Origin: Mycobacterium kyorinense
GTDB lineage: Bacteria > Actinomycetota > Actinomycetes > Mycobacteriales > Mycobacteriaceae
DNA length: 60,345 bases
Assembly (NCBI RefSeq): GCF_001672775.1
Contig: NZ_LZKJ01000115.1
Span: 1 to 60,345, forward strand
Direction: 5' to 3'
The notes under the pieces are model-generated. The model was given only the letters and a program-made list of their open reading frames with translations, made no database searches and had not been told where the DNA came from. Made by a program: the position numbers and the translations under genes. This document shows, in pieces, positions 45,901 through 55,940 of the stretch (position 1 is the first letter of the stretch; every line of letters begins with the position of its first letter).

Positions 45901-48900
45901 CTGGGTGATCTGCATGTGACGTCGATGCCCATCGATACCCAGTCGGCCCGCATGGATTTGGTGTTTTCGCTGGCCGAGCGGTGGACCGATGATGGTGAGC
46001 CGGCCGGGATCGGCGGCAGGGTGGAATTCCGCACCGATGTGTTCGACGCTGCCAGTATCGCGACGCTGATCGAGCGGTTGCGCCGGGTGTTGATGGCCAT
46101 GACGGCCGATCCGACGCGGTCGTTGTCGTCGATGGATCTGCTCGACGAGGCCGAGCATGCCGGGCTCGACGACCTCGGGAACCGGGCAGCGTTGACCGCG
46201 AATTCGCCAGTGCCGGTGTCGGTTCCGATGTTGTTCGCCCAGCAGGTGGCTCGCGCTCCGGAGGCGGTGGCGGTGACTTGCGAGGGCCAGTCACTGACGT
46301 ATCGGGAGCTCGACGAGGCTGCTAACCGGTTGGCGCAGCTGCTGGTCGGTCACGGAGCTGGCCCCGGGCAGTGTGTGGCGGTGCTGTTGTCGCGTTCAGC
46401 TGAGGCGATCGTGGCGATCATGGCGGTGCTCAAGAGCGGAGCCGCCTATCTGCCGATCGACCCGGCGCTGCCGGCGGCGCGGATCGGGTTCATGCTCGAT
46501 GATGCCGCGCCGATCGCTGCGGTTACCACCGCTGAACTTGCTGGGCGATTCGATGGGTACGTTGACATCGCGGTGACCGAGGTCAATGAGCCCGCTATCG
46601 ACGCCCAGCTCAACACAGCACCACCGGCACCCCGCCCTGAGGACATCGCCTACGTCATCTACACCTCAGGCACCACCGGGATGCCCAAAGGCGTTGCGAT
46701 CAACCACCACAACGTCGTCCAACTGTTGGCGACACTGGACGCCGGCCTGCCGACGACCGGTGTGTGGTCGCAGTGTCATTCACTGGTCTTCGACGTTTCG
46801 GCATGGGAGATCTTCGGCGCGCTCTTACACGGCGGGCGCCTCGTGGTGGTGCCCGAGGAGGTGGCACGCTCACCGAAAGACCTCGCCGAATTGCTGGTTG
46901 CCGAGCAAGTCACGATGATCACCCAGACCCCCTCTGCGGTAGGGATGTTGGCGCCAGACGGGTTGGAGTCGGCGACGTTGATGGTGGCCGGCGAAGCCTG
47001 CCCGGCCGAGGTGGTGGATCGCTGGGCGCCGGGGCGGGTGATGGTCAACGCCTACGGCCCGACCGAGACGACGATGTGCGTGGCGATCAGTGCGCCGTTG
47101 ACCGCGGAATCGGCAGTAGTGCCGATCGGTTCGCCGGTGCCGGGGGCCGCATTGTTTGTGTTGGACAACTGGCTGCGGCCGGTGGCCGCGGGTGTGGTCG
47201 GAGAGTTGTACGTGGCCGGTGCCGGGGTCGGGTGCGGGTACGTGCGCCGGGGTCCGTTGACGGCGTCGCGGTTTGTGGCCTGCCCGTTCGGTGACTCCGG
47301 TCAACGGATGTATCGCACCGGGGATTTGGCGCGCTGGGGCGCGGATGGGCAGCTGCAGTATCTGGGCCGTGCCGATGAGCAAGTCAAGATCCGCGGCTAC
47401 CGCATCGAACTCGGCGAAGTACAGGCAGCGCTGCACGCACTCGACGGCGTCCAGCAGGCGGTGGTGATTGCCCGCGAAGACCGCCCGGGCGACAAGCGCC
47501 TGGTCGGCTACGTCACCGGGAGCGCCGACCCGGCCGAGGCGCGGCGCGTGCTGGCGCAGCGGCTGCCGGCCTACATGGTGCCGGTAGCGGTCGTGGCGCT
47601 GGATGCGCTGCCGTTGACGCCCAACGGCAAACTCGACACTCGCGCGCTGCCCGCGCCCGAGTATCGCGATGCCGACCGGTATCGCGCCCCCGGCAATGCC
47701 ATCGAGGAGGTCCTGGCCGGCATCTACGCCCAGGTGCTGGGGCTGGAGCGGGTCGGCGTCGACGACTCGTTCTTCGAACTCGGTGGGGACAGCATCTTGT
47801 CGATGCAGGTGGTGGCGCTGGCCCGCGCCGCGGGCATGTCGTGCCGGCCGCGCGATGTTTTCGTCGAGCAGACGGTGGCCCGCTTGGCGGTGGTGGCCGC
47901 AGTGTCTGACAGCCGCATTGACGAGGGTGACGACGGCGTCGGGCCGGTGATGGCCACTCCGATCATCCGTTGGCTGGAAAGCGTGGACGGCCCCGTCGAG
48001 CAGTTCAACCAGACGATGGTGTTGCAGGCTCCCGCGGGGGCTGACGAGGCCGACGTGCGGATTGTGTTGCAGGCCTTGCTGGATCGCCATGCCATGTTGC
48101 GGTTGCGCATCGCCCACGATGATGCCGGTGGCTGGTCGTTGACGGTGCCCGAGGTCGGTTCGGTAGACGCGCGCGGGTGTCTGCAGTCGGTGGCGGAGTT
48201 GTCGGATGCGGCGCTGTTCGAGGCGCGGTCGCGGTTGGACCCGAGCGCCGGGGCGATGCTCAGCGCACTATGGGTCGCCCGCAGCGGTCAGTTGGTGTTG
48301 ATCATTCACCACCTGGCTGTCGACGCGGTGTCGTGGTGGATTCTGTTGGAGGACCTCAACATCGCCTGGGCTCAGCAGCACAGCGGGCAGCCGGTGGTGT
48401 TGCCGGCGGCCGGCACCTCGTTCGCCCGATGGGCGGCGCTGCTCAGTGAGCACGCTCGGGCGCCGGAAGTGGTTGCCCAAGAGCAGCGTTGGCGACAGGT
48501 GGCGGAGACGCCTCCGGTCTTGCCGGCTGTGCAGCCGCAAACCGATACCTATGCCACGGCGGGGCATCTGTCGGTCTCGCTGGATGATGTCGAGACCACC
48601 AGGCTGCTGCTGGCCGAGGTGCCTGCAGCGTTCCACGCCGGGATACACGACATTCTGCTGATCGCGCTCGGGTTGGCGGTCGGCGAATTCGTCGGCAGCG
48701 GCAGCGCCCCAATCGGTATCGACGTCGAAAGCCACGGTCGCCGTGAGGAATTGGGCCCCAGCATCGACTTGTCCCACACGGTGGGATGGTTCACCGCCAA
48801 ATACCCGGCGTCGCTGAGCGTCGGCGAACTGTCCTGGGCGCAGGTGGTCGGCGGCGACGCGGCGCTGGGGGCGGTGGTCAAACATGCCAAAGAGCAGCTT

Positions 48901-51900
48901 CGCGCTCTGCCCGACGGCCTGACGTACGGTGTGCTGCGCTATGTGAACGGCGACGTCGATCTGGGCGGCTCCGACCCGCGGATCGGGTTCAACTACTTCG
49001 GGCGTTCGGGCGCGGCGGTCGACGACACCGGGGATGGCTGGCGGATCTGCCCGGACACCGCCTCGATCACCGGCGCGGCGACGGCCATACCGATGCCGAT
49101 GATGCACACCGTGGAACTCAACGCCGGCACCGTCGACACTTCGGCAGGCCCACATCTACACGCCGACTGGGCATGGGCCGCATCGGCGCTCGACGAAGAG
49201 CAGATCACCCGGCTCAGCCGGTTGTGGTTCGAGGCGCTCACCGGTATCTGTGCGCATGTGCGAGCCGGTGGCGGCGGGCTGACTCCGTCGGATATCGCGC
49301 CGGCCCGGCTCAACCAACGCCAGATCGACGATCTGCAGCGCCATTACGACGTCGCCGATATTTTGCCGTTGACGCCGTTGCAGCAGGGGCTGCTCTTCCA
49401 CGCCACCGCACAGGACAGCGCAGACGACCTGTATGCAGTGCAGTTGAATGTCGCGTTGAGCGGCCGGCTCGACGGCCACCGCCTGCGTGACGCGCTGGAC
49501 ACCGCGGCCATCCGGCACCCGAACCTGGTGGCCCGGTTCTGCCGACAGTTCGACGAGCCAGTGCAGATCATCCCGGACGACCCCGCGGTGGCGTGGCGCT
49601 ACGTCGAACTCGACGACGACGACCTCGATGGCGATGAGCAAATCGAACAGCTCTGTGCCGCCGAGCGTGCCGCGGTTTACGACCTCGCCGACCAACCCGC
49701 GTTTCGGGCGGCGTTGATTCGCACCGCGGCGAACCGGCACCGGTTGGTGCTGACGATTCACCACATCGTGCTCGATGGCTGGTCGCTGCCGATCCTGCTG
49801 GGCGAGATATTCGCGAGCTTCACCGGTCAGCCGTTGCCCGCGGCGGTCCCGTACCGCACATTCCTTACTTGGCTGGCCGGCCGAGACCGCGACGCCGCCC
49901 GCGCCGCCTGGGCCGAGGCGTTCGCCGGCTTCGACGCCCCCACGCTGGTCGGCCCGCCACAACCACGACGGCTGGGTGCCCGCGGCGTCATCGCGGGAAC
50001 GGTGTCCGCCGAGACCACCCAAGCGCTGTACGAGTTGGCGCGGTCGCGTCACACCACCGTCAACATCGTGCTGCAGGGCGCCTGGGCGCTGCTGCTGGCG
50101 TCAGTGACCGGTCAGCACGACGTCGCGTTCGGCACCACGGTCTCGGGTCGGCCCGCCGAGGTGGCCGGTGTCGAGTCGATGGTCGGGCTGTTGATCAACA
50201 CGGTGCCGGTGCGGGCCCACTTCACACCGGCGACCACCACCGCAGATCTGCTGGACCAGCTGCAAGGCGCCTACAACGACACGTTCGAGCATCACCACCT
50301 GGCGCTCAGCGAAATCCACCGAATCACCGGTCAGGAGAAGCTGTTCGACACGCTTTTCGCCTACGAGAACTATCCGATCGACACCGGTGCGTTGTTGGGC
50401 GACAACGAGTTAGCCGTGACCGACTCCACCATCAGCGAATACAACCACTATCCGTTGACGGTGCAGGCCCAGCCGGGCCGAGAACTGGGGTTGCGCGTCG
50501 AATATGACACCGACGTGTTCGATCCCGCCCACATCGACGCGTTGATCGGGAGGCTGCAGCGGGTGTTGACGGCGATGACGGCCGATCCGAGCCGGCCGCT
50601 GTCGTCGGTGGATGTACTCGAAGCAGCTGAGCATGCGCGACTCGATGAGGTCGGGAACCGGGCGGCGTTGGCCCAATCTGCGAGCGTAGCGGTGTCGATT
50701 CCGGAGTTGTTGGCCGAGCAGCTGCCCCGCACCGCGGATGCAATCGCGGTGACGTGTCAGGGCGAGTCGATGACATATCGGGAACTCGCGGAGGCGGCGA
50801 ATCGACTGGCGCACGTGCTGGCCGGCCACGGCGCGGGCCCCGGGCAGCGCGTGGGGTTGCTGGTGCCGCGCTCGATCGACGCGATCGTGGCGATGTTGGC
50901 GGTGCTCGAAAGCGGGGCGGCGTATCTGCCGATCGATCCCACGTTGCCCGCAGCGCGGATCGAGTTCATGCTCGGCGATGCTGCGCCGGTGGCGGTGATC
51001 ACCACCGCTGATGTGGCGGACCGGCTCGCCGGGTTCGGGGTGCCGCTCGTAGGTGTCGAGGATGCTGTCGAAATCCCGCCCGGCGCAGCGCTGCCGGTGC
51101 CGGACGTCGATGACGCCGCGTATGTCATCTACACGTCGGGCACCACCGGGGTGCCCAAGGGCGTGGCGATCACCCATCGCAATGTGACGCAACTGTTGGC
51201 GTCGCTGGATGCCGGCTTGCCGGCGGTCAGGGTGTGGTCGCAGTGTCACTCGTTGGCCTTCGATGTTTCGGTGTGGGAGATCTTCGGAGCGCTGCTGGGT
51301 GGTGGGCGGCTGGTGATCGTGCCCGACGCGGTGGCACGTTCGCCGCACGAGCTGCACGACGTGCTGGTTGCCGAAGGCGTCACTGTGTTGACCCAAACTC
51401 CCTCGGCCGTCGCGGCGTTGCCGAAGCAGGGACTGGAGTCGACGGCGCTGGTGATGGCCGGTGAGCCATGCCCGGTCGAGGTGGTGGAGCAGTGGGCGCC
51501 GGGGCGGGTGATGGTCAACGCTTACGGCCCGACCGAGACGACGATGTGTGTGGCGATCAGTGCGCCGCTGAGCGTCGGGTCGGACGTGGTGCCGATCGGT
51601 TCGCCGGTGCCGGGTGCGGCGTTGCTCGTCTTGGATGGCTGGCTGCGGCCGGTCCCGGCCGGGGTGGTCGGCGAGTTGTATGTGGCCGGCGCCGGCGTCG
51701 CGCGCGGCTATGTGGGCCGGAATTCGTTGACCGCGGCGCGGTTTGTGGCCTGCCCGTTCGGGGAGTCCGGGGAGCGGATGTATCGCACCGGGGATCTGGT
51801 GCGTTGGGGTGCGGACGGGCAACTGCAGTATGTGGGGCGTGCCGATGAGCAGGTCAAGATCCGCGGCTATCGCATCGAACTCGGCGAAGTCCAGGCCGCG

Positions 51901-53169
51901 CTGAACGCCGTGGACGGCGTGGACCAGGCAGTGGTGATCGCCCGCGAGGACCGGCCCGGCCACAAACGCCTGATCGGTTATGTGACCGGCACCGCCGACC
52001 CGGCCGAGGCGCGCGGCCAACTGGCGCAGCGGCTACCCGCCTACATGGTGCCGGGCGCGGTGATGGTGTTAGACGCGCTGCCGTTGACGCCCAACGGCAA
52101 ACTCGACACCCGCGCGCTGCCCGCGCCGGAATACACCGCGACGACATATCGCGCTCCGGCCAACCGGACCGAAGAGATTTTGGCTGCAAGCTACGCCCAG
52201 GTACTCGGCCTCGAGCGGGTCGGAGTCGACGACTCCTTCTTCGACCTGGGCGGCGACAGCATTTCCGCGATGCGCTTGATCGCGGCGATCGACAGTGCGC
52301 TGGATGTCGATGTCGCAGTGCGCACGCTATTCGACGCGCCCACGGTGAGAAGTTTGAGCCGCCAACTGGGCGGCCGCGCCAACGCGGTGGAAGTGGCGCC
52401 GGTCCAGATCCTCAGGAAAGGTACCGGCGTTCCGCTGTGCTGTATCCATGACGGTCTTGGGCTGAGCTGGCGGTATCGCGCGCTGGGCGATCATCTGGAC
52501 TGCCCGATCATCGGCATCCAGCAAGCCCAACAGAATGGTGAGCCTGATGCTGGGTCGATTCGTGAGATGGCGCAGAACTATGCGGACCGGCTCCAAGCGG
52601 TTTATCCGACTGGGCCCTACAACATCCTCGGCTGGTCTTTCGGAGGCGTGGTCGCCCACGAGCTCGCCATCGAGCTTCGCCGACGCGGATGCATAGTCCG
52701 GCGTCTCGTGCTGCTCGACGCTGGGACAAACGGCAGCGGAAAGGCCACCAAAAATGGGGCCGTCGACGAGAGTCGCCTGTTGGATCGCATCTTGCGCAGC
52801 AATCGGATACCGATCCCGGCCCAGCCTGAACCGCTGACCTATCGGCAAGTGGAGGAATTGATTCACCAACAGGAGGAGGCGGAATATCCTCTGCCGCCGC
52901 GACCGCTGCTGAAGTTCATCGTGGAAAGCGCTAATGCCAACCGGATGCATCTGCTCGAGCACGTGCCTGCCGTGTTTGACGGTGACATGTTCATCTTCTC
53001 CGCTACCCGAAACGGAAATGGAAACGGTGCATCCAAGCTGCAAAGCTGGCGCCCCTACGTCGCCGGGGACATCACCGAGCAGTCGGTGGACTGCGCGCAC
53101 CACGAAATGTTGGATAGCGAATCGCTCAATGCGTATGCCAAACGACTCAAGCTTTTGCTGCAGGCTTGA
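22000..53169 (+). CDS. Giant octamodular nonribosomal peptide synthetase
   Basis: A single gene for about 10,389 residues (roughly 1.1 MDa). I read eight modules and a terminal thioesterase: C-A-T-E, C-A(MT)-T, C-A-T, C-A-T, C-A-T-E, C-A-T, C-A-T-E, C-A-T-TE. All eight condensation HHxxxDG motifs, eight carrier GGDS serines, eight A10 lysines and the thioesterase GWSFGG are intact, so nothing suggests a pseudogene. Condensation domains 2, 6 and 8, directly after epimerases, share the LPLT-QxGLLFHA and HHIVLDGWS sequence type; 3, 4, 5 and 7 share SFAQSRLWF and HHIAADG. That split matches D-to-L versus L-to-L donors. The leading C domain implies N-acylation of residue 1. The ATG at 22000 follows AGGGGG (21982-21987) at a longish 12-base spacing; a TTG at 21922 would add 26 residues. 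The enzyme is cytoplasmic and needs phosphopantetheinylation. Confidence 0.97.
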   Translation: MLNYGTQPDMLGPLTAAQRSIWAAQQLRPEVPYNFAAFVLIDHDVDVERLAAACEAAATHFGTPCARLSLVDGEPVFVVDRTLEQTGLLRCIDLRDEADPEAAATDWMNDDYREPVDMVRDRLTNFALLQITDNLSYFYLRAHHALCDGYGADNFIRHIAAVYSGATADTGEIDFSEFALIRDADQKYQQSSRSQADAEYWKTVVQGPLDVTDLTGTRRSVPPRHPLVRELQCIHQRPENPDHQFDVARVVATVAVFLAKTTGRQDVSMSLPVSARTTAALKRRAGMVSNLVPLLINVAEDDTIGAITDRAGTALVGALRHQQFRRWPDLIADTAGVDMNVEFGPVINVLDFSGTLQFGPSETAYNVLTTFPIQDIAVNIYPQLGDGAPRIQFSWNPERYTSDDIARHISRLESLFERLLAADRSVAIGSMPLLDADERDLLVSRWSGARAAAPVGLVSQLLAAAVAADPDAVAVIDGDRRLSYRELDEWSTRLARVLIEAGVGPERAVGVAIDRCAELVVAWWAVVKAGGAYVPVDPVHPVERIATVLDAVEAVCVLACGTDEVAGAGARPVLRIDGLDVSARCADPIADADRLAPLRVDDTAYVIFTSGSTGVPKGVAVSHAGLLGVAAAQRELFGLSSDARVLTVAAPTFDASVFELMLAVGSGAAVVVAPPDTYAGEALTGLLEDQQVSAAVLTPSVLSSLDAARLDGLDTLLTAGEACSEELVTAWAPGRRMFNGYGPTEATIWSTCKPLAAGQPVSIGAPIPGVCALVLDARLNPTPIGVVGELYLCGPGLAHGYVGRVALTAERFVANPFGDHWEAAGARAYRTGDLVCWDADGQLRYVGRADEQVKIRGSRIELGEVQTALGALDGVQQAVAVAREDRPGDKRLVGYVTGTADPATLRTQLADRLPAYMIPAAVVVLDALPLTPNGKLNTRALPAPEYTAGEYRAPTNAVEEILAGIYAEVLTLERVGIDDSFFELGGDSISSMQVVARARAAGLICRPRDVFVEQTVARLAVVAAVSDGEVGPIDEGIGPVAATPIIRWLESVDGPVAQFNQTMVLQAPDGVDEADVRIALQALLDRHAMLRLRVDHDDAGGWSLTVPEVGSVDAHRCLQSVPELSDAALLEARSRLNPGAGMMLSALWVAPASQLVLIIHHLAVDAVSWWILLEDLNTAWTQQHSGQPVVLPAIGTSFARWASFVAEHAQHPNVVRQADAWKQVAATSTALPAVRPGTDTYANAGHLSASLDAEITRTLLGEVPGAFHAGIHEILLIALGLAVVEFVGNGSGPIGIDVEGHGRHEELDADIDLAHTVGWFTTKYPVSLNVGRLSWAQVVAGEAALGALLKDAKEQLRALPHPLSYGALRYLNADVSLAEADPPIGFNYLGRLGVPDTDGSQGVWRFGQDSLSVTGAAAAVPMPLAHTVELNAVTLDTEAGPHLHANWTWAASTLDEAQISRLSRLWFEALTGICAHVRSGGGGLTPSDIAPARLSQQQIDELQRDHAIADILPLTPLQQGLLFHASTAQASDDMYAVQLDFTVTGPLDSRRLRDAMHTVVNRHPHLAARFCQQFDEPVQVIPADPVVEWRYVDLGVGADLDGDPDELIEHLCAAERAAVCDLADQSAFRVALIRTAAERHRLVLTNHHIVLDGWSLPILLRELFASYYGQRLPAAGSYRTFLTWLADRDLDAARAAWREVLADFETPTLVGPQDRLDLGRRGFDRGSASFRVPAQTAQALKDLARSCHTTVSTVLQGAWALLLTSLTGQRDVVFGTPRSRVGQLEVAGAESMVGLLINTVPVRASITAATTTADLLCQLQNTHNDTLEHQHLALSEIHRATGHERLFDTLFVYENYPIDADVPLGADGLVITGFTNREYNHYPLTVEALPGRELGLHVEYDTNVFDAAGIEALIGRLRRVLAAMTADPTRRLSSLDLLDDGERDLLLSKWSGAGVAAPVEVAPQLLAAAVAADPAAVAVIDGDRRLSYSELDAWSTRLARVLIEAGAGPERAVGVAIERSVELVVAWWAVVKAGGVYVPVDRAHPVERIAAVLDAAKAVCVLTCGADDLAAADARPVLRIDGLDLRGHSADSIADADRLAPLQVDNTAYVIFTSGSTGVPKGVVVGHSGLLGWAAAQRDRSQFGADGRVLMVAAPTFDASIGEMVWAAGSGAAVVVAPPGVYAGEALTALLQDQQVNAAFLTPSVLSSLDRTRLDGLGTLMAGGEACPAELVAAWAPGRRMLNVYGPTETTIWVTASAPLAPGQPISIGTPLPGVCALVLDAWLKPAPVGVVGELYLGGPVLAHGYVGRVELTGERFVANPYGAAGSRMYHTGDLVRWTSAGTLDCLGRADTQIKLRGQRIELGEIENTLLTCPQVAQAAVTVHEGETGAHLVAYLILDPAATADHDVEVVEEWHHLYDELYGAELEAPGFGMDFRGWNSSYTGDPIPLEEMMEWRSATVDRISALTPQRVLEVGVGSGLLLAQLAPTCAEYWATDFSAPTIQTLQEQVAAQSWGDRVRLRVQPADVADGLPEGHFDVVVLNSVVQYFPSASYLLDVLAAAMRLLAPGGAVFIGDVRNHSLQGAFQTAIALARTDSADAAEIRQRVQHALRGEPELLLAPEFFTTWAADHSAVAGVDVQVKRGWADNELTRYRYDVVAYKTPAPVHSTATADTWTWAQCTDLPGLQSRLATRRPAVVRVTGIPRTGVIADVHLEAALAAGQSLGDALAHAPATADTAVPEELHRLGEATGYHVAVTWDAQPGTLDAVFLAAVGPHRECSPPLTDVYLPPAGTPQRASYANDPQTNTKVSAVRRRLSAWLPEYMVPQHILVLDEFPLTSSGKLDRKALPAPEYQDADRYRAPVGAVEEILAGIYAQVLGLERVGGDDSFFDLGGDSLSAMRLIAAVNTTLDTDLSVRALFEAPTVAELAPRIGGDAGRLEPLVAGERPAVIPLSFAQSRLWFIDQLQGPSPTYNIAVALRLRGRLDAEALRAALGDVVARHESLRTLFAAPDGIPQQVVMSAERAGFGCEIVDAAGWPENRLSKAIGAAARYAFDLGAEIPLRAPLFQIADDEHVLVAVVHHIAADGWSIRPLARDLAVAYASRCAGQAPDWEPLAVQYVDYALWQRTQFGDLDDSDSPIAAQVAYWEQALAGMPERLELPTDRPYPPVADHRGARVAIDWPAELQQQIRRVARENNSTSFMVIQAAFAALLSTITGSSDVAVGFPIAGRRVPVLDELVGFFVNTLVLRVDVSGNPTFAELLGQVRRRSLAAYEHQDVPFEVLVERLNPTRSLTHHPLIQVVLGWQNFQDHDPAAGLALGDVHVTPMPVDTQTARMDLAFSMSERWSEAGVPAGIGGQVEFRTDVFDAASIGALVGRLERMLTAMTADPAQRVSSVSVLDEREDARLDSWGNRAVLTRPATPVSVPALFAAQVARTPDAAAVTFEGRSLTYRELDEAANRLAHLLAAHGAGPGTFVALLFSRSAEAIVAILAVLKSGAAYLPIDPALPSARIGFMLTDAEPVAAITTTDLVDRLDGHDLVVVDVNDAAVAAQPGTALPTPAPDDIAHLIYTSGTTGVPKGVAVTHHNVTQLFDSLEAGVQLATGQVWTQFHSYAFDFSVWEIWGALLHGGRLVVVPDLVARSPQDFHTLLVGEHVSVLTQTPSAVGVLAAEGLESATLVIGAEPCPPELVDRWAAGRVMVNVYGPTETTMWASKSTPLTPGSGAPPIGSPVTGAAFFVLDAWLRPVPPGVVGELYLAGRGVAVGYWRRSGLAASRFVACPFGGAGTRMYRTGDLVCWGPDGQLRYLGRADEQVKIRGYRIELGEVRSALSGLPGIEQAVVIAREDRPGDHRLVGYITGTTDPAEARAALAQRLPAYMVPSAVVVLDALPITVNGKLDTRALPAPEYQEAGRYRAPANPTEEILAGIYAELLGIERVGVDDSFFELGGDSLSTMRLIAAINGALDVDLSVRTVFEAPTVAQLAPHVDQGAGRLELVAAGERPAAIPLSFAQSRLWFIEQLQGPSPIYNIAAALRLTGPLDVEALRAALADVVGRHESLRTLFPAPQGTPEQVVVPVERVHIGCDVVDATEWPASQLDQAVDSAARYTFDLAAEIPLQASLFRVAEHEHVLLIVVHHIAADGWSLRPLAADLGVAYASRCAGRAPGWAALAVQYVDYTLWQRNWLGDLDDRDSRVAAELEFWTQTLAGMPERLDLPTDRPYPPVADHRGATVAVYWPAALQQQVRQVAREHNATTFMVMQAALAVLLAKLSASPDVSVGFPIAGRRDRALDELVGFFVNTLVLRVDLSGDPSFAELLDQVRTRSLAAYEHQDVPFEVLVERLNPTRSLTHHPLVQVMLAWQNLPWQDDDPAAGLTLGDLEVTPLPVESHTARMDLVFALAERWSQAGEPAGIGGRVEFRTDVFDAVSIQTIIERLQRVLTAAAADPTRSLSSVDLLDETEHARLDEVGNRAVLTGPVPAPLSIPALFAQQVAHAPEAVALTSGGRSLTYRELNGSANQLAHLLLGYGARPGECVALLLPRSAEAVIAVLAVLKTGAAYLPIDPAVPAARIEFMLADAAPVAAITSAELADLLDGNDVLVVDVNDPAVDAHPSTAPVEPSPADIAYLIYTSGTTGTPKGVAITHHNVTQLLASLEAGLPAAGVWSQSHSLAFDVSVWEMFGALLRGGQLVVVPEPAVRSPKALHDLLIDERVTVLTQTPSAVMALSPDGLESTALVMAGEACPAEVVDRWASGRVMVNAYGPTETTMCVVISAPLTPAPGVVPIGSPVAGAALFVLDGSLRPVPAGVVGELYVAGAGLGYGYVRRAGLTASRFVACPFGAPATRMYRTGDLVCWRRDGQLQYLGRADEQVKIRGYRIELGEVQAALNALDGVDQAVVIARDDGPGDKRLVGYVTGTGDPAGMRAALADRLPAYMVPAAVVVLDALPLTPNGKLDTRGLPAPEYTAGEYRAPSNAVEEILAGIYAQVLDVQRVGMDDSFFDLGGDSISAMRLIAKINTNLNAALAVRAVFEAPTVAELAPRIGEDAGRFEPLTAGERPAVVPLSFAQSRLWFLDQLQGPSPVYNMSTALRLDGRLDVEALGAGLADVVARHESLRTLFMAPDGIPQQVVVPADRAELDWHVVDAAGWPTAQLDEAIDTAARYAFVLSSEIPLRATLFRVAEDRHVLVAAVHHIAADGSSITPLVRDLGVAYASRCAGQAPGWADLAVQYVDYTLWQRAQFGDLDDDSSPIATQLAYWEEALDGMPERLQLPTDRPYPLVADQRGATVAVDWPAELQQQVARVAREHNATSFMVMQAALAVLFAKLSASSDVAVGFPIAGRRDPALDDLVGFFVNTLVLRVDAAGDPSFAELLTQVRARSLAAYEHQDVPFEVLVERLNPTRSLAHHPLVQVMLAWQNLPGHTSDPSGGLALGDVHVAPIPVDTHTARMDLLFSLAERWSENGEAAGIGGTVEFRTDVFDAASIATLIERLRRVLMAMTADPTRSLSSMDLLDEAEHAHLDALGNRAALTANLPAPASVPALFAQQVARTPEAVAVTCEGRSLTYRELDEAANRLAQLLVGHGAGPGQCVALLLSRSAEAIVAIMAVLKSGAAYLPIDPALPASRLGFMLADAAPIAAVTTADLAERVAGHDVRVLDVHDPAVDTQPDTAPSAPEPDDIAYLIYTSGTTGVPKGVAVTHHNVTQLLTTADTGLPRMAVWSQWHSLAFDVSVWEILGALLHGGRLVVVPESVAGSPEDLHALLVAEEVNVLSQTPSAARMLSADGLESTALVVAGEACPTELVDRWAAGRLMINAYGPTEATVYAAISAPLTAGSDVVPIGSPVAGAALFVLDEWLRPTPHGVVGELYVAGAGLACGYVRRAALTASRFVACPFGGDGERMYRTGDVVRWGADGQLQYLGRTDEQVKIRGYRIELGEIQTALSALDGVQQAVVVAREDRPGDKRLVGYVTGTADPAQVRSRLADQLPGYMVPAAVMVLDALPLTPNGKLDSRALPAPEYTAGEYRAPGNAVEEILAGIYAQVLGLEQVGIDDSFFDSGGDSILAMQVVARARAAGLMCRPRDVFVEQTVARLARVVEVADSADDGDDGVGEVAATPIMHWLHSVDGPVDQFNQTMVLHAPGGADEADALIVLQALLDRHAMLRLRVNDDGAGGFSLTVPEPGTVAARGRLQAVPELTDAALIEARARLNPSTGAMLSALWVADSSQLVLIVHHLAVDAVSWWILLEDINTAWAQHRDGHAVMLPATGTSFARWAALLSEHARTPEVVAHEQHWRQVATTPAALPAVRPETDTFATAGHLSMPVDAEITRMLLSEVPAAFHAATHDILLIAFGLAVAEFVGNGSAPIGIDVEGHGRHEELSPHVDLSHTVGWFTTKSPVALTVGGLSWAQVVAGDAALGAMIKDAKEQLRALPDSLTYGLLRYLNTDVDLGDCEPPIGFNYLGRVGISAAEASGDLWRISPDGLSVTGAATAIPMPLMHTVELNAAAVDTEAGPRLQANWTWAPSALDEAQISRLSRLWSEALGGICTHVRDGGGGLTPSDITPARLSQHQIDELQTQCRIADVLPLTAVQEGLLFHANTVRGTDDLYAGQLDISLTGGLDPHRLRDAMHTVVDRHPNLVARFCPQFDEPVQIIPADPVVAWRYLELNDDVDRDEQIQRLCAAERAAVCDLANQPAFRSVLIRTAPDRHRLVLTNHHIVLDGWSMPILLGELFAAYYGQQLPPASPYRSFVTWLAARDAEGARAAWREVFAGFDAPTLVGPQDGLEPGPRGVKALGLPAEITQAVNELARSSHTTVNIVLQGAWALLLSSLTGQQDVAFGTTVSGRPADLADAESMVGLLINTVGVRARITASTTTTDLLDQLQGAYTNTLEHQHVALSEIHRITGQDKLFDTLFAFENYPIDSGALVGDHEFAITDITSRESTHYPLTMQAQPGHELRLRLEYDADVFDGTSIEALVERLRRVLAAMIADPAQPLSSMDLLDEREHARLDALGNRAVLTRPSARVSIPALFAEQVARAPEAVAVTCDGWSLTYRELDDAANRLAQLLTGRRVGPGESVALLFSRSTDAIVAILAALKAGAAYLPIDPALPAARIEFMLADAAPRAAITTADLADRLDGYELEIIDVHDPAVDAQPSTAPSAPEPDDIAYFIYTSGTTGIPKGVAVTHHNVTRLFDSLQVGLHLGPEHVWTQCHSYAFDYSVWEIWGALLHGGRLVVVPESVARFPENLHNLLVDEQVTVLSQTPSAIGMLSREGLDSAALVIAAEPCPTELVDRWAPGRVMINGYGPTETTVYATVSSLTAGTGVVPIGSPVPGAALFVLDGWLRPVPAGVAGELYVAGAGVACGYVRRGGLTAARFVACPFGGTGERMYRTGDLVCWGADGQLRYLGRADEQVKIRGYRIELGEVQAALNALDGVQQAVVIAREDRPGDKRLVGYVIGTADPAEARGQLAQRLPAYMVPAAVVVLDALPLTVNGKLDARALPSPEYRDADHYRAPANPTEELLAGIYAEVLGLKRVGIDDSFFDLGGDSISAMRLIAAINAALDGELSVRAVFEAPTIAQLARSVGEGAGRLPGLAAAERPATVPLSFAQTRLWLLDQLQGPSSVYNIPVSLRLRGQLDTHALHAALVDVIARHESLRTLFPAPEGTPQQVVIPVERADFGWQNVDASTWTTDRLAEAVGATARHAFDLATEIPLRAKLFQIAEDEHVLAAVVHHIAADGSSITPLVRDLGMAYASRCAGQAPGWADLAVQYVDYTLWQRAQLGDLDDSSSPIAAQLDYWEEALAGMPERLQLPTDRPYPLVADQRGATVAVEWPGQLQQQVARVAREHNATSFMVMQAALAILLSNVSMNSDVAVGFPIAGRRDPVLDDVVGFFVNTLVLRVEVTGDPSFAELLGQVRARSLAAYEHQDVPFEVLVERLNPTRSMAHHPLVQVMLAWQNFGGHSADPSGGLALGDLHVTSMPIDTQSARMDLVFSLAERWTDDGEPAGIGGRVEFRTDVFDAASIATLIERLRRVLMAMTADPTRSLSSMDLLDEAEHAGLDDLGNRAALTANSPVPVSVPMLFAQQVARAPEAVAVTCEGQSLTYRELDEAANRLAQLLVGHGAGPGQCVAVLLSRSAEAIVAIMAVLKSGAAYLPIDPALPAARIGFMLDDAAPIAAVTTAELAGRFDGYVDIAVTEVNEPAIDAQLNTAPPAPRPEDIAYVIYTSGTTGMPKGVAINHHNVVQLLATLDAGLPTTGVWSQCHSLVFDVSAWEIFGALLHGGRLVVVPEEVARSPKDLAELLVAEQVTMITQTPSAVGMLAPDGLESATLMVAGEACPAEVVDRWAPGRVMVNAYGPTETTMCVAISAPLTAESAVVPIGSPVPGAALFVLDNWLRPVAAGVVGELYVAGAGVGCGYVRRGPLTASRFVACPFGDSGQRMYRTGDLARWGADGQLQYLGRADEQVKIRGYRIELGEVQAALHALDGVQQAVVIAREDRPGDKRLVGYVTGSADPAEARRVLAQRLPAYMVPVAVVALDALPLTPNGKLDTRALPAPEYRDADRYRAPGNAIEEVLAGIYAQVLGLERVGVDDSFFELGGDSILSMQVVALARAAGMSCRPRDVFVEQTVARLAVVAAVSDSRIDEGDDGVGPVMATPIIRWLESVDGPVEQFNQTMVLQAPAGADEADVRIVLQALLDRHAMLRLRIAHDDAGGWSLTVPEVGSVDARGCLQSVAELSDAALFEARSRLDPSAGAMLSALWVARSGQLVLIIHHLAVDAVSWWILLEDLNIAWAQQHSGQPVVLPAAGTSFARWAALLSEHARAPEVVAQEQRWRQVAETPPVLPAVQPQTDTYATAGHLSVSLDDVETTRLLLAEVPAAFHAGIHDILLIALGLAVGEFVGSGSAPIGIDVESHGRREELGPSIDLSHTVGWFTAKYPASLSVGELSWAQVVGGDAALGAVVKHAKEQLRALPDGLTYGVLRYVNGDVDLGGSDPRIGFNYFGRSGAAVDDTGDGWRICPDTASITGAATAIPMPMMHTVELNAGTVDTSAGPHLHADWAWAASALDEEQITRLSRLWFEALTGICAHVRAGGGGLTPSDIAPARLNQRQIDDLQRHYDVADILPLTPLQQGLLFHATAQDSADDLYAVQLNVALSGRLDGHRLRDALDTAAIRHPNLVARFCRQFDEPVQIIPDDPAVAWRYVELDDDDLDGDEQIEQLCAAERAAVYDLADQPAFRAALIRTAANRHRLVLTIHHIVLDGWSLPILLGEIFASFTGQPLPAAVPYRTFLTWLAGRDRDAARAAWAEAFAGFDAPTLVGPPQPRRLGARGVIAGTVSAETTQALYELARSRHTTVNIVLQGAWALLLASVTGQHDVAFGTTVSGRPAEVAGVESMVGLLINTVPVRAHFTPATTTADLLDQLQGAYNDTFEHHHLALSEIHRITGQEKLFDTLFAYENYPIDTGALLGDNELAVTDSTISEYNHYPLTVQAQPGRELGLRVEYDTDVFDPAHIDALIGRLQRVLTAMTADPSRPLSSVDVLEAAEHARLDEVGNRAALAQSASVAVSIPELLAEQLPRTADAIAVTCQGESMTYRELAEAANRLAHVLAGHGAGPGQRVGLLVPRSIDAIVAMLAVLESGAAYLPIDPTLPAARIEFMLGDAAPVAVITTADVADRLAGFGVPLVGVEDAVEIPPGAALPVPDVDDAAYVIYTSGTTGVPKGVAITHRNVTQLLASLDAGLPAVRVWSQCHSLAFDVSVWEIFGALLGGGRLVIVPDAVARSPHELHDVLVAEGVTVLTQTPSAVAALPKQGLESTALVMAGEPCPVEVVEQWAPGRVMVNAYGPTETTMCVAISAPLSVGSDVVPIGSPVPGAALLVLDGWLRPVPAGVVGELYVAGAGVARGYVGRNSLTAARFVACPFGESGERMYRTGDLVRWGADGQLQYVGRADEQVKIRGYRIELGEVQAALNAVDGVDQAVVIAREDRPGHKRLIGYVTGTADPAEARGQLAQRLPAYMVPGAVMVLDALPLTPNGKLDTRALPAPEYTATTYRAPANRTEEILAASYAQVLGLERVGVDDSFFDLGGDSISAMRLIAAIDSALDVDVAVRTLFDAPTVRSLSRQLGGRANAVEVAPVQILRKGTGVPLCCIHDGLGLSWRYRALGDHLDCPIIGIQQAQQNGEPDAGSIREMAQNYADRLQAVYPTGPYNILGWSFGGVVAHELAIELRRRGCIVRRLVLLDAGTNGSGKATKNGAVDESRLLDRILRSNRIPIPAQPEPLTYRQVEELIHQQEEAEYPLPPRPLLKFIVESANANRMHLLEHVPAVFDGDMFIFSATRNGNGNGASKLQSWRPYVAGDITEQSVDCAHHEMLDSESLNAYAKRLKLLLQA
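22030..26460 (+). other. NRPS module 1: C-A-T-E
   Basis: C about residues 11-444 (HHALCDG at 143-149), A about 451-946 (core [15 protein letters not shown]935 in NGKL), T with S988 in LGGDS, E about 1041-1486 (HHLAVDA from 1160). The ten-residue specificity code I read by alignment to GrsA is DAFVLAGIWK. It matches no code I remember; a hydrophobic residue is likely. The product residue becomes D. The first C domain has no upstream donor module, as in lipopeptide starter C domains. Confidence 0.85.
26530..30800 (+). other. NRPS module 2: C-A(N-methyltransferase)-T
   Basis: C about residues 1511-1944 (HHIVLDG from 1647), A about 1954-2852 interrupted between motifs A8 and A9 by a methyltransferase at about 2406-2664 (SAM motif VLEVGVGSG at 2471-2479), A10 K2841 in SGKL, T with S2895. 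Specificity code read as DAGFMGVIWK, unassigned. The insertion point and SAM motif are those of NRPS N-methyltransferases, so residue 2 should carry an N-methyl amide. Confidence 0.85.
30840..33950 (+). other. NRPS module 3: C-A-T
   Basis: C about residues 2947-3401 (HHIAADG from 3080), A about 3417-3904 (K3894), T with S3948. Specificity code read as DFWTVGVMWK, unassigned. Module 3 starts a run of L-to-L condensation domains. Confidence 0.85.
33995..37110 (+). other. NRPS module 4: C-A-T
   Basis: C about residues 3999-4459 (HHIAADG from 4133), A about 4474-4957 (K4948), T with S5001. Specificity code read as DVWTVAAMCK, identical to module 8 and one residue from module 7. It resembles the phenylalanine code DAWTxAAxCK of GrsA, so an aromatic or related bulky residue is a reasonable guess. 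Confidence 0.85.
37165..41650 (+). other. NRPS module 5: C-A-T-E
   Basis: C about residues 5056-5512 (HHIAADG from 5186), A about 5527-6012 (K6001), T with S6054 in an unusual SGGDS (the other seven have LGGDS), E about 6106-6549 (HHLAVDA from 6225). Specificity code read as DVWSVAAVYK, unassigned. Residue 5 should be D. Confidence 0.85.
41720..44745 (+). other. NRPS module 6: C-A-T
   Basis: C about residues 6574-6997 (HHIVLDG from 6708, D-to-L sequence type), A about 7014-7499 (K7489), T with S7543. Specificity code read as DYWSVAGVYK, unassigned but sharing the S/V/V/Y positions with module 5. Confidence 0.85.
44785..49290 (+). other. NRPS module 7: C-A-T-E
   Basis: C about residues 7596-8054 (HHIAADG from 7728), A about 8071-8554 (K8544), T with S8598, E about 8651-9097 (HHLAVDA from 8770). 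Specificity code read as DVWTMAAMCK. Its C domain is nearly identical in DNA to that of module 5, while its E domain is closest to that of module 1. Residue 7 should be D. Confidence 0.85.
49365..52370 (+). other. NRPS module 8: C-A-T
   Basis: C about residues 9122-9542 (HHIVLDG from 9254, D-to-L type), A about 9561-10044 (K10034), T with S10087. Specificity code read as DVWTVAAMCK, the same as module 4. This is the last elongation module before the thioesterase. Confidence 0.85.
52395..53166 (+). other. NRPS terminal thioesterase domain
   Basis: About residues 10132-10389. The nucleophile elbow is GWSFGG (S10213), the N-terminal oxyanion region is [13 protein letters not shown], and the catalytic His is in CAHHEML (10367/10368). 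It releases the peptide by hydrolysis or macrocyclisation; the sequence alone does not decide which. Confidence 0.85.
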
Positions 53170-53185
53170 GCGCCCGCCCCGCGGC

Positions 53186-53959
53186 TCAGACGTGATGCAT
53201 GCCGAGAGCTACTAGCGAGATCCCGGCCACAGCGCAGACGGCTATCACAATCTGCTGGCGACGGGCCAATGCCCAATCGTGCAGCCAACGCGCCACCACC
53301 TCGGTTTTGGCCGGTGTGGCCAGGAACCCGGCGAGCGTGATTTCGATGACGGCGAGCATTCCGACGACGACGGCGATTGCGGCGACGACCTGTGTGGCGA
53401 ACGAAACTCCGGACGGCACGATGATGGCGAGTACGTAAAGCAGCCCATCCGGCGACGGCCCCGCTGCGAGACCAACCACCAACGAGATCCACAAGGCTCC
53501 GTGTTCCCACGCGTGCTGCGCCCGGCCGAACAGCCGCCGCAATACCGATCCGCCGTCGGTGCGCGGGTCGTGTGTGGCGTCCAGCAGTCGTGACATCGCA
53601 GGCGGCGCAAGGGTTTCCTGCTTGGCGGCGCCGCCCCGCCGACGCGTCGACAGGCGTGCTGTCATCAGCGCGGCGACGGCCAGCGCGAACACACCGAGGC
53701 CGATTTGAATGTGCCGCACCGTCGAGCTCGCGGCCGTTGCCGGGGTAGCCAGGTCGTGCGCAAACGAGCTCAACCTCGGCGTGAAGTGCAGCACCATCAA
53801 GGGAACCAGCAGCGCAACAACACTCACTGCCAGGCAACCCACCCAGAAGGCGAAGAGGTTTTGCACGGGCCGCGGTCGAGACATCACCAGAAGGGCGACG
53901 CCGAGGCGCACCGGATTGAGCGCCGCCAGAAATGCGAGCACCAATACCGAGCCCCACAT
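53186..53959 (-). CDS. Gap/Sap-family membrane protein (lipid/lipopeptide addressing)
   Basis: A 257-residue membrane protein with about six spans (near residues 2-26, 36-58, 82-101, 154-181, 186-214 and 236-253) and a hydrophilic central loop. The start MWGSVLVLAFLAALNPVRLG and the following SRPRPVQNLFAFWVGC are characteristic of the mycobacterial Gap/Sap family. Known members are Gap, needed to bring glycopeptidolipids to the surface, and Sap, which assists sulfolipid-1. It converges on the synthetase with only 16 bases between stops. I infer that it helps export the synthetase product. Assignment is by motif memory; LysE-type transporters are a distant alternative. Confidence 0.82.
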   Translation of the reverse strand: MWGSVLVLAFLAALNPVRLGVALLVMSRPRPVQNLFAFWVGCLAVSVVALLVPLMVLHFTPRLSSFAHDLATPATAASSTVRHIQIGLGVFALAVAALMTARLSTRRRGGAAKQETLAPPAMSRLLDATHDPRTDGGSVLRRLFGRAQHAWEHGALWISLVVGLAAGPSPDGLLYVLAIIVPSGVSFATQVVAAIAVVVGMLAVIEITLAGFLATPAKTEVVARWLHDWALARRQQIVIAVCAVAGISLVALGMHHV

Positions 53960-54046
53960 GGCCCGAACCCTACCTACCGGCTGGCCGGCATCGGCTGGTT
54001 CGGCGCTGGCTGTATACCGCTAGGTGTGCGCCTCGATTGCCCTGCC

Positions 54047-55786
54047 TCAGAACCGGAATGACGGCTTCGGGAAGTCGAAGTGCGGCATCGCCGGCATTGC
54101 CGGGGCGGCGGGAGCCGGCATCGCGGGCATCCGGGGGAATTGCGGAGTCGGCAGGGTCGGCAGCCGAGGTGCCTGCGGAGCGGGCATCGTCGGCATCTGC
54201 GGTGCCTGCGGAACCGGCCACTGCATCGGCGGCTCCGGCGCCGGGAGGTTCACCGGCGGCGTGGGCACGTGAACGGGTGGCTCAGGGCGCTTCCAGGGCG
54301 GCGTCGGTAGCTGCCAGGGCGGCGGAGTCGGTACCTGGGTGGGTGGTTTCGGAAATTGAACGGGCGGGGTGGGCTCCTGCACCGGCGGCGTCGGAACCTG
54401 TGCCGGCGGCGTCGGCGGATGGGCGGGCGGCTTCGGCAGTTGCAATGGCGGGCTTGGCAAATGGACAGGCGGTTGCGGCGCCTGGACGGGTCGCGGGACC
54501 GCAACGTGAATGGGCGGTGCGGGCACCCGGACCGGCACCGGCACCGGCACCGGGACCGCGGCAGGAACCGGCACGGGCGCCGCGTCCCGAAGTGGCGGAG
54601 GCGCGGGCGCCGGCACCGCAACCGGTGGCGGCGCGACGACGGGATCAACCGGCGCGGGTGGTGCAGCGGGTGCGGGTGGTGCAGCGGGTGCGGTCATGTG
54701 AACCGCTTGCGGTTGCGGCTCCGACGCCGGCGGCGCGGGCGGCGCAGGCGCCTGCTCGGTCGGCACGATGAGGTTTTGCACCGGGTTGGGCAGCAGCGCC
54801 ACGGTCGTCCGGATACCAAGTCCCAGCGCGACTTCGAGCGCCACGGCCGCGATGACGAACACGACGGCCAACGCGCTACCGACCAACAGCAGCGGCCGCC
54901 GGCCCGACCGTGGTTCGTCGAGGCCGCCGTCCGCGGACAGCACGGTGGTATCGACGTCGTCGTCGGTCACCGCACTGTAGGCAATATCTTCTTCCCCGAT
55001 CTCGACGCCGGGGCCAACAGCTGGCACGTCGAGATAACCCGGGGCGACGGCATAGGGATCCACCCGGCCAGTACCGGGATCCTGCGCATACGCCAACGCT
55101 GCCGTCGACGAGGCGAACAACGGTGCGTTGGCCGACGCCAGCGCCGCCCCGCGAGCCAGCGCCGTGCCGGGCTCCTCGGGTGCGCTCACCGGAAGCCAGG
55201 TCGCCCTCTCCAACACCGGCTTGATCGGTGCGATGTCGACCCCGCAGCCGACCACGAACAAGCCATCCGGACGGGTCGCCGATCCGTCCAGATCGGCGAC
55301 CATGGCGGCGAGCTCGCCGGCCATGTCGCTGCTGCGCAGCGGGCGCCGGTAGACGTCGGTGACCGAACCGTCGGACGCATCGACCACGGCCAGCGTGGCG
55401 GTCCGCGGTTCGACGAACAGCATTGCGGTCTGCTGGTAGCCGATTGCTTGGCCGACCGTCTGGGTCAGCGCGGCGGCGGCCAGAAACGCCGAGACCAACA
55501 TGACGTTCTCGATTTTGCGGGCGGCAAGCGCCTCCCGCAGCGCGACCGCGTCGACGGGGTTGGTCCAGGTGACGCCTGTCGAGGTCAACCGGTACCCGCC
55601 TGCGGTTGCGGCCTCGCGCGTCCCCAGAATCGCAGAGATCACCTGGTCAGGGCTGCTGAGCGTGGCGGCGTCGTCAGCAACGTCGAAGTGGTCTTCCTCG
55701 ACCGTGACGCCGTCGGCAGCATCACCCTCGACCAGCACCATGCGGATAGTGGTGGGCGCCATCGACACGCCGAGGACAATGTCCAC
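54047..55786 (-). CDS. Membrane-anchored protein with cytoplasmic DUF7159-type domain and external proline-rich tail
   Basis: A 579-residue mycobacterial protein. Residues 1-290 form a cytoplasmic domain beginning DIVLGVSMAPTTIRMVLVEG, reminiscent of the actin/Hsp70 fold. One membrane span lies at about 298-323, and residues 345-579 are a proline-rich tail predicted outside the membrane. Within the tail about eleven consecutive heptads of the form PPxxxPT run at residues 439-514. The start is GTG at 55786 with GGAGGAG 2-8 bases upstream; a longer frame to 55843 lacks this. Function unknown; the layout suggests a cell-wall-spanning sensor or scaffold. Downstream, gap-like lies 87 bases away on the same strand. 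Confidence 0.78.
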   Translation of the reverse strand: MDIVLGVSMAPTTIRMVLVEGDAADGVTVEEDHFDVADDAATLSSPDQVISAILGTREAATAGGYRLTSTGVTWTNPVDAVALREALAARKIENVMLVSAFLAAAALTQTVGQAIGYQQTAMLFVEPRTATLAVVDASDGSVTDVYRRPLRSSDMAGELAAMVADLDGSATRPDGLFVVGCGVDIAPIKPVLERATWLPVSAPEEPGTALARGAALASANAPLFASSTAALAYAQDPGTGRVDPYAVAPGYLDVPAVGPGVEIGEEDIAYSAVTDDDVDTTVLSADGGLDEPRSGRRPLLLVGSALAVVFVIAAVALEVALGLGIRTTVALLPNPVQNLIVPTEQAPAPPAPPASEPQPQAVHMTAPAAPPAPAAPPAPVDPVVAPPPVAVPAPAPPPLRDAAPVPVPAAVPVPVPVPVRVPAPPIHVAVPRPVQAPQPPVHLPSPPLQLPKPPAHPPTPPAQVPTPPVQEPTPPVQFPKPPTQVPTPPPWQLPTPPWKRPEPPVHVPTPPVNLPAPEPPMQWPVPQAPQMPTMPAPQAPRLPTLPTPQFPRMPAMPAPAAPAMPAMPHFDFPKPSFRF

Positions 55787-55940
55787 TTCTCCTCCAACTT
55801 CTCTGCCATCGAGCCACGGTCTGGGCGAAGGAGTGCACCGCACGGGCCGTCATCTACATACTTTGTCGAACTAACAACGTGTGACGTTACGCCGCGCAGA
55901 TGAGCGCAGGCTGTGAACTAGCTATGAGCAGTGCGACGTC

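Noticed and set aside
22030..52370. Repeated sequence suggesting CRISPR or tandem mobile elements
   Set aside because: The repeats are coding, kilobases long and correspond to NRPS domains. There are no short regularly spaced repeats, cas genes or transposase motifs.
22000..53169. Mycobactin-type siderophore synthetase
   Set aside because: No Cy domain, no salicyl-AMP ligase, no lysine-hydroxylase or PKS partner nearby, and eight modules rather than the mycobactin set.
53170..53260. A right-hand attachment site duplicating the tRNA-Val 3' end
   Set aside because: I looked for a copy of GGTTCGATCCCAGCC after the synthetase and saw none; GAGATCCCGGCCAC near 53217 is too weak a match.
54356..55903. 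A 515-codon plus-strand frame opposite the proline-rich protein
   Set aside because: Its Arg/Gly-rich sequence is the complement of proline codons; the minus-strand reading has a ribosome-binding site, a fold-like N-terminal domain and a membrane span.
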